DNA from: Deltaproteobacteria bacterium
GTDB taxonomy: Bacteria > Desulfobacterota > DSM-4660 > Desulfatiglandales > Desulfatiglandaceae
Direction of reading: 5' to 3'
NCBI GenBank assembly: GCA_018644785.1
Contig: JABGPV010000193.1
Coordinates: 1 to 9,701, forward strand
DNA: 9,701 bases
The position numbers and the translations under genes are program-made. Below, in pieces: positions 6,766 through 9,701 of the stretch (positions are counted from its first letter, which is position 1; each line of letters opens with the position of its first letter). The notes beneath the pieces were generated by a model. The model was not told the origin of the DNA. It saw nothing but the letters and a program-made list of their open reading frames with translations, and did no database searches.

Positions 6766-7557
6766 CTAATCCCGAAGGGCCTCATGGAGTTTCCGGCTGA
6801 ATAAGAGGAATTCGTTTTCTTCCCTTTTTCTGGGCCTAGGTAGATCAACAGGGATGTCGTCACGGATACGTCCAGGGTCCTTACCCATGACAAGAATTCT
6901 GTCCGCCAGGGTGATGGCTTCATTCACGTCGTGCGTCACAAAAAGAACCGTATGAGACAGTTTTCCCCAGAGCGAGAGGAGGAGGTCTTGCATTTCTTCG
7001 CGTGTCTGAGCATCGAGAGAGGCAAAGGGTTCGTCCATGAGGAGCACTTTGGGCTTAAGGATGAGGACCCTTTCCAAGGCCACCCGTTGTTTCATACCGC
7101 CTGAGATCTCCCGTGGAAGGTAGTCCCTGAACTCGCTTAATCCCACAAGGGAAAGAAACCGTTCCACTTCTTTCCCAAAGGCCTTTTTTTCCGTTGTGCG
7201 GCCCTTTAAACCAAAGGCGATATTTTCCTTTACCGTGAGCCATGGAAAGAGCGTGTCCTCCTGGAACACCACACAACGGTCAGGCCCCGGTTTTGATACC
7301 CACTTGCCATTCAAAAGGATGTCACCCGAACTCGGGGCAATAAAACCACCTAATATGTTCAAAAGCGTGGATTTGCCGCAACCGCTGCGGCCGAAGATAC
7401 AGATCATCTCCCCGCTCTTTACACTGATGTCGATTGCATCCAACACGGTGACAAAGGCGTTATTGATATTAAAGACCTTCCTCAGATTTCTGATTTCGAG
7501 GATTGTCTCCCTGGGTTCAGGCTTTACCCTGGATATGGCGGTTAGTTTAGGTTTCAC
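6766..7557 (-). CDS. ABC transporter ATP-binding protein, nitrate/sulfonate/taurine type
   Basis: A 263-residue ATPase of the SsuB/TauB class, which powers import with a cognate permease and binding protein. Walker A is GRSGCGKST at 56-64, the Q-loop glutamine is Q99, the signature is SGGMKQR at 152-158, Walker B is VLLMDEP at 171-177 and the switch histidine is H209. QEDTLFPWLTV is typical of this class. The gene starts at GTG: its GTGA overlaps the TGA of the permease by 4 bp, with AAGGA just upstream, the usual translational coupling. An oddity follows the signature, where the usual VALARA reads VALERV. All ATPase motifs are present, so the protein looks active although its permease is disrupted. 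The substrate cannot be decided from sequence. Confidence 0.9.
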   Translation of the reverse strand: MKPKLTAISRVKPEPRETILEIRNLRKVFNINNAFVTVLDAIDISVKSGEMICIFGRSGCGKSTLLNILGGFIAPSSGDILLNGKWVSKPGPDRCVVFQEDTLFPWLTVKENIAFGLKGRTTEKKAFGKEVERFLSLVGLSEFRDYLPREISGGMKQRVALERVLILKPKVLLMDEPFASLDAQTREEMQDLLLSLWGKLSHTVLFVTHDVNEAITLADRILVMGKDPGRIRDDIPVDLPRPRKREENEFLLFSRKLHEALRD

Positions 7558-8380
7558 GGCATCCTTCTGGCGCTTTTAAAGCAGGCTCTGAGCGATGTCG
7601 TCAGGAGTTGATCGCCCAGTTTCCCAATTACGGCGATAATGATGATTCCCACCACGATGATGTCTATACGTCCCTACATACGGGCATCCATAATCAGCGC
7701 GCCAAGGCCATTGGGAACCCCTGTCAGTTCACCCAAAACAAGGTAAGCCCACGAAATACCGAGGCCCAGGCGCAACCCGGTCATGATGTGCGGCATGGCC
7801 CCGGGGAGCAGTATGGCAAAGGTTCCCCGCAATCTTTTTACACCCATCATGGCCCCGGCCTGGAGGAGAAGGGGGTTGATCTGTCTGGCGCCTGCCGCGG
7901 CATTTAGGTAAATGGGAAAGAAGGCGGCCAGGGCCACCAAAAATACCGTTGTTTTGATACCAATCCCAAACCAGATCATGGCCAACGGGAGCCAGCTAAT
8001 GCCGGGAACCGCTCTCAGGGCGTTAATGGTTGTACCCATGAGCCGATGTACCAGGGATATCCGCCCTGACTGATCCCCAACGGCAACCCCAGGATTACGG
8101 CAAGTGCAAAGCCCGATGCAACTCTAATGAGGCTTGCCCCTGCATCGTTCAGGAACCGGCCTGTGTATGCCCCGTCCCCCGGGTTTCCGAGGATATAGTT
8201 GTAACCGGTTTTTCCGATTTCCGCTGGATGTGGCATCAGGTATGTGGGTATCAGCCCTGTTTCACTGACCTCAAACCACAGAAGAATAAATCCCAGCGGG
8301 ATGATCCAGGGCAAGATTTGAAATGCCGAATGCGGGATTTGAAATTCGGAATTATCGGTTTGAACGGTTCTCTTTTTCAT
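7554..8380 (-). pseudogene. ABC transporter permease, broken by a frameshift and a nonsense codon
   Basis: Joined across its breaks, this locus encodes about 275 residues of an SsuC/TauC-type inner-membrane permease, a normal length for the family. Frame one runs from ATG 8380 to about 8027 (IPLGFILLWF, then ASGFALAVILGLPLG) and reads into a stop at 8018-8015. The family sequence resumes in another frame at about 8027 with INALRAVPGISWLPL and continues through the conserved EAA-like cytoplasmic loop (AGARQINPLLLQAGAMMGV). An in-frame TAG at 7676-7674 follows MDARM, yet the same frame continues with a hydrophobic helix (IDIIVVGIIIIAVIGKLGD) and ends in a TGA that overlaps the ATPase start. A single lost base in CCC could explain the frameshift. 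Two separate lesions favour a true pseudogene over one sequencing error. The N-terminus also carries a 21-bp repeat. Confidence 0.8.
8315..8345 (-). repeat. In-frame 21-bp repeat at the permease N-terminus
   Basis: GATTTGAAAT occurs at 8315-8324 and again at 8336-8345, exactly 21 bp apart. On the coding strand this gives the heptapeptide FQIPHSA followed by a partial second copy, FQI. The flanking bases (AATTCGGAAT) look like further degenerate units. It falls just before the first membrane segment, outside the conserved fold. Confidence 0.6.
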
Positions 8381-9347
8381 TGGTCGTCCGGTTCTGACTT
8401 TCCTTTACTTTCCTCACAAAAGAGAGGTCAAAAAGCTTTTCATAATCGGGCTGTTTTTCTATAACCCCCAGGGCCTGCATCCGCTCCCCCAGGGCCCTGG
8501 TTTTCCGAACAAATGATTCATCCATCTCCCAGGCCAGTTCCATGTTGGGAGCAGCCCCTAGAAGGATGTCCGGCGGCGTTCCGAATGTTGACGCCTTTTT
8601 AAGCCAGTCATCTCTGTGGGAGTTGAGGTATTGTGTTGTCCTGGCGTGGGCCATGACAAGCTGATACACAAGTTCAGGGTTTTTTTCGATGGTCTTCCGC
8701 TTTACCAACATCCCCGCATTGATGGTGCCGATGGATTCTCCAAAGTAGGGATAGGAGAGAATCTTTCCATAACCCTGGTGAACGGCGAGGGTTGGGAAAG
8801 GTTCTCCGGAAAGAAAGGCATCAATGCCGCCCCGGGCCAGTGCCATCCCCATGTCAAAGAAGTCCACCCGGGTGAGCAAAACGTCCCTGTTGGGAGAGAG
8901 CCCGTTTCGCGTGAGGGTTTCCCGAAGGAGTATTTCGTGCATGGTGCCGGGGACGTACCCGATTTTCTTTCCCTTCAGGTCCTGGATGGTTTTTACGGGT
9001 CCGTTCTTTTTCACCACCAGGGCGGAACACTTGTTACAAAGGGCCGCCACTAAGACCACGGGCTGGCCCCTTGATGCGGAGTGAATCGCATGGGCCAGGG
9101 TTGTCCCACACATATCCAGGCTCCCGGCAAGGAGGGCTACCTTCTGATCTGCTGGATTGGTAAAGGAAAATATGGTGATTTTTTCTCCTGAAGCCCCGAA
9201 TTTCCCATAGAAAAAGGGCTGGATGGTCTGGGCTGTTTTCCAGGTGCCCACTTTGATTTCTGTTGCCACTGCCGGGCCAGGTCCGTACAGTATGAGACAG
9301 GCCAATGACACGATTACCGCCCACAATTTTCCTCTTGAATAATTCAT
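8352..9347 (-). CDS. NMT1/SsuA-type periplasmic substrate-binding protein
   Basis: A 331-residue solute receptor for the adjacent ABC transporter. Residues 1 to about 28 form a Sec signal peptide: a short basic start, the hydrophobic LWAVIVSLACLILYG, and a likely cleavage site after AVA. The mature protein shows the two-lobed NMT1/SsuA pattern, with IKVGTWKTAQTIQPFFYGK, then KVALLAGSLDMCG, DLKGKKIGYVPGT and GGIDAFLSGEPFPTLA. The family binds sulfonates, nitrate, taurine, thiamine pyrimidine precursors or aromatic acids, so the ligand is open. The ATG at 9347 is preceded directly by an in-frame TTG at 9350; AAGGGG fits the TTG slightly better in spacing, so either may be used. Its last 29 bp overlap the permease start, placing both in one operon. 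Confidence 0.88.
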   Translation of the reverse strand: MNYSRGKLWAVIVSLACLILYGPGPAVATEIKVGTWKTAQTIQPFFYGKFGASGEKITIFSFTNPADQKVALLAGSLDMCGTTLAHAIHSASRGQPVVLVAALCNKCSALVVKKNGPVKTIQDLKGKKIGYVPGTMHEILLRETLTRNGLSPNRDVLLTRVDFFDMGMALARGGIDAFLSGEPFPTLAVHQGYGKILSYPYFGESIGTINAGMLVKRKTIEKNPELVYQLVMAHARTTQYLNSHRDDWLKKASTFGTPPDILLGAAPNMELAWEMDESFVRKTRALGERMQALGVIEKQPDYEKLFDLSFVRKVKESQNRTTNEKENRSNR

Positions 9348-9365
9348 CAAAATTTTATCCCCTTT

Positions 9366-9393
9366 GTAGGGGCGAAAGATTTTTCGCCCCTAC
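9366..9393. repeat. Perfect 12-bp inverted repeat between the BioB-like and binding-protein genes
   Basis: GTAGGGGCGAAA and TTTCGCCCCTAC form a perfect 12-bp stem around the 4-nt loop GATT. No T-tract follows on either strand, so this is not a standard intrinsic terminator. On the minus strand it ends 3 nt before the AAGGGG ribosome site of the binding-protein gene, where a folded RNA could affect its translation or stabilise the downstream message. Its form resembles the dispersed GTAGGGGCG-type palindromes common in many bacterial genomes. Confidence 0.8.
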
Positions 9394-9401
9394 TTCCCGG
9401 A

Positions 9402-9701
9402 TCAGTTGGCCATTTTACGGTTACCATCTCCTTTGGCCTCAAAACAATTAGAAGGTAAGCTGGGATCCCAGCCCATCTCCAGATGCATTTGGCGGCACTC
9501 CTCCAACCCTTTCCCCCGTCCCTTTCCCGTATCGGCCTGACCATCTCTTGGACTGGCGCCCACCTCGGGGAAAAAGAGATTGGCCCCTGCAAGCAGTGAC
9601 ACTGAATGGGGCTCATGGGTGCAGTGGGCCCGTGGCACATCCCCCATGACAAGACGGCTCACCGCCACCATCTTGGCCATCTCAAGCTCGCTGATCATGC
9701 C
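9402..9701 (-). CDS. BioB-like radical SAM protein, C-terminal part only
   Basis: The last 99 residues of a protein whose N-terminal part lies beyond the window. The stretch MAKMVAVSRLVM followed by HEPHSVSLLAGANLFFPEVG, then SPRDG, TGKGRG and ECRQMHLEMGWDP matches in order the C-terminal region of biotin-synthase-family radical SAM enzymes, where the equivalent segments close the TIM barrel. The radical SAM CxxxCxxC motif would be in the missing part and cannot be checked. The protein may be a true biotin synthase or one of the BioB-like paralogues (HmdB-like, for example). The sequence is open to the window edge, so the ATG near 9698 is probably internal. The stop is 55 bp before the transporter binding protein. 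Confidence 0.75.
   Translation of the reverse strand, partial: GMISELEMAKMVAVSRLVMGDVPRAHCTHEPHSVSLLAGANLFFPEVGASPRDGQADTGKGRGKGLEECRQMHLEMGWDPSLPSNCFEAKGDGNRKMAN

Noticed and set aside
7674..7676. TAG read as pyrrolysine in the permease
   Set aside because: The same gene also has a frameshift, TAG is used as an ordinary stop by the first nitroreductase, DUF35 and ATPase genes here, and SsuC-type permeases have no known pyrrolysine.
8015..8040. Programmed ribosomal frameshift in the permease
   Set aside because: There is no slippery heptamer at the switch point, and a second lesion downstream makes decay or sequence error simpler.
7674..8380. Two separate small membrane proteins of 121 residues each
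   Set aside because: Together they align in order with one SsuC-type permease, the second begins in the middle of a conserved region, and neither alone has a complete set of membrane segments.
9366..9393. Rho-independent terminator after the BioB-like gene
   Set aside because: The stem is strong but neither strand has a T-tract after it.
1..9701. CRISPR array, tRNA, rRNA or insertion sequence
   Set aside because: No regularly spaced repeats, cloverleaf-like segments, rRNA-like stretches or transposase motifs were seen on either strand.

Overview
All supported genes lie on the minus strand, so the biology reads from the right end of the window to the left. The gene content suggests an anaerobe of the sulfate-reducing or syntrophic Deltaproteobacteria (Desulfobacterota) type: two ferredoxin-nitroreductase fusion proteins, a phenylacetate-CoA-ligase-like enzyme, a thiolase paired with a zinc-ribbon/OB-fold partner, and an in-frame FQIPHSA peptide repeat of a kind I associate with that group. 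This placement is inference from gene content. No rRNA, tRNA or other marker gene is present.

Layout, in order of transcription. (1) 9701-9402: the C-terminal end of a BioB-like radical SAM protein, cut by the window edge, followed by a perfect 12-bp hairpin (9366-9393). (2) 9347-6766: an ABC transporter of the nitrate/sulfonate/taurine (NMT1/SsuABC) type with binding protein, permease and ATPase. The permease is broken by a frameshift and an in-frame TAG, so the transporter looks non-functional as sequenced. (3) 6765-6376: a gap of about 390 bp, AT-rich and without a convincing gene. (4) 6375-4741: a sigma70-like promoter overlapped by a palindromic operator, then a ferredoxin-nitroreductase and a TetR-family regulator in a tight two-gene operon. 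(5) 4740-4574: an intergenic region with a second copy of the same operator. (6) 4573-150: a closely packed operon of CoA ligase, DUF35 zinc/OB-fold protein, SCP2-type thiolase, methylmalonyl-CoA-epimerase-like VOC protein and a second ferredoxin-nitroreductase. (7) A further gene begins at position 4 with a strong ribosome binding site and leaves the window.

How the genes may work together. The ligase would activate a carboxylic acid, plausibly aromatic or arylalkanoic, to its CoA thioester. The thiolase with its DUF35 partner resembles pairs such as BbsB/BbsA (benzoylsuccinyl-CoA thiolase of anaerobic toluene degradation) and Ltp2/ChsH2 (steroid side-chain aldolase), so it would cleave a branched or bulky acyl-CoA. 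The VOC protein would be an epimerase or isomerase of an acyl-CoA intermediate. The two ferredoxin-nitroreductases would be flavin- and iron-sulfur-dependent reductases. The TetR protein probably senses an acyl-CoA or the free acid and represses both its own operon and the ligase operon through the shared operator. No acyl-CoA dehydrogenase, enoyl-CoA hydratase or ring reductase is seen here, so the pathway is incomplete within the window and the substrate cannot be named from sequence alone.
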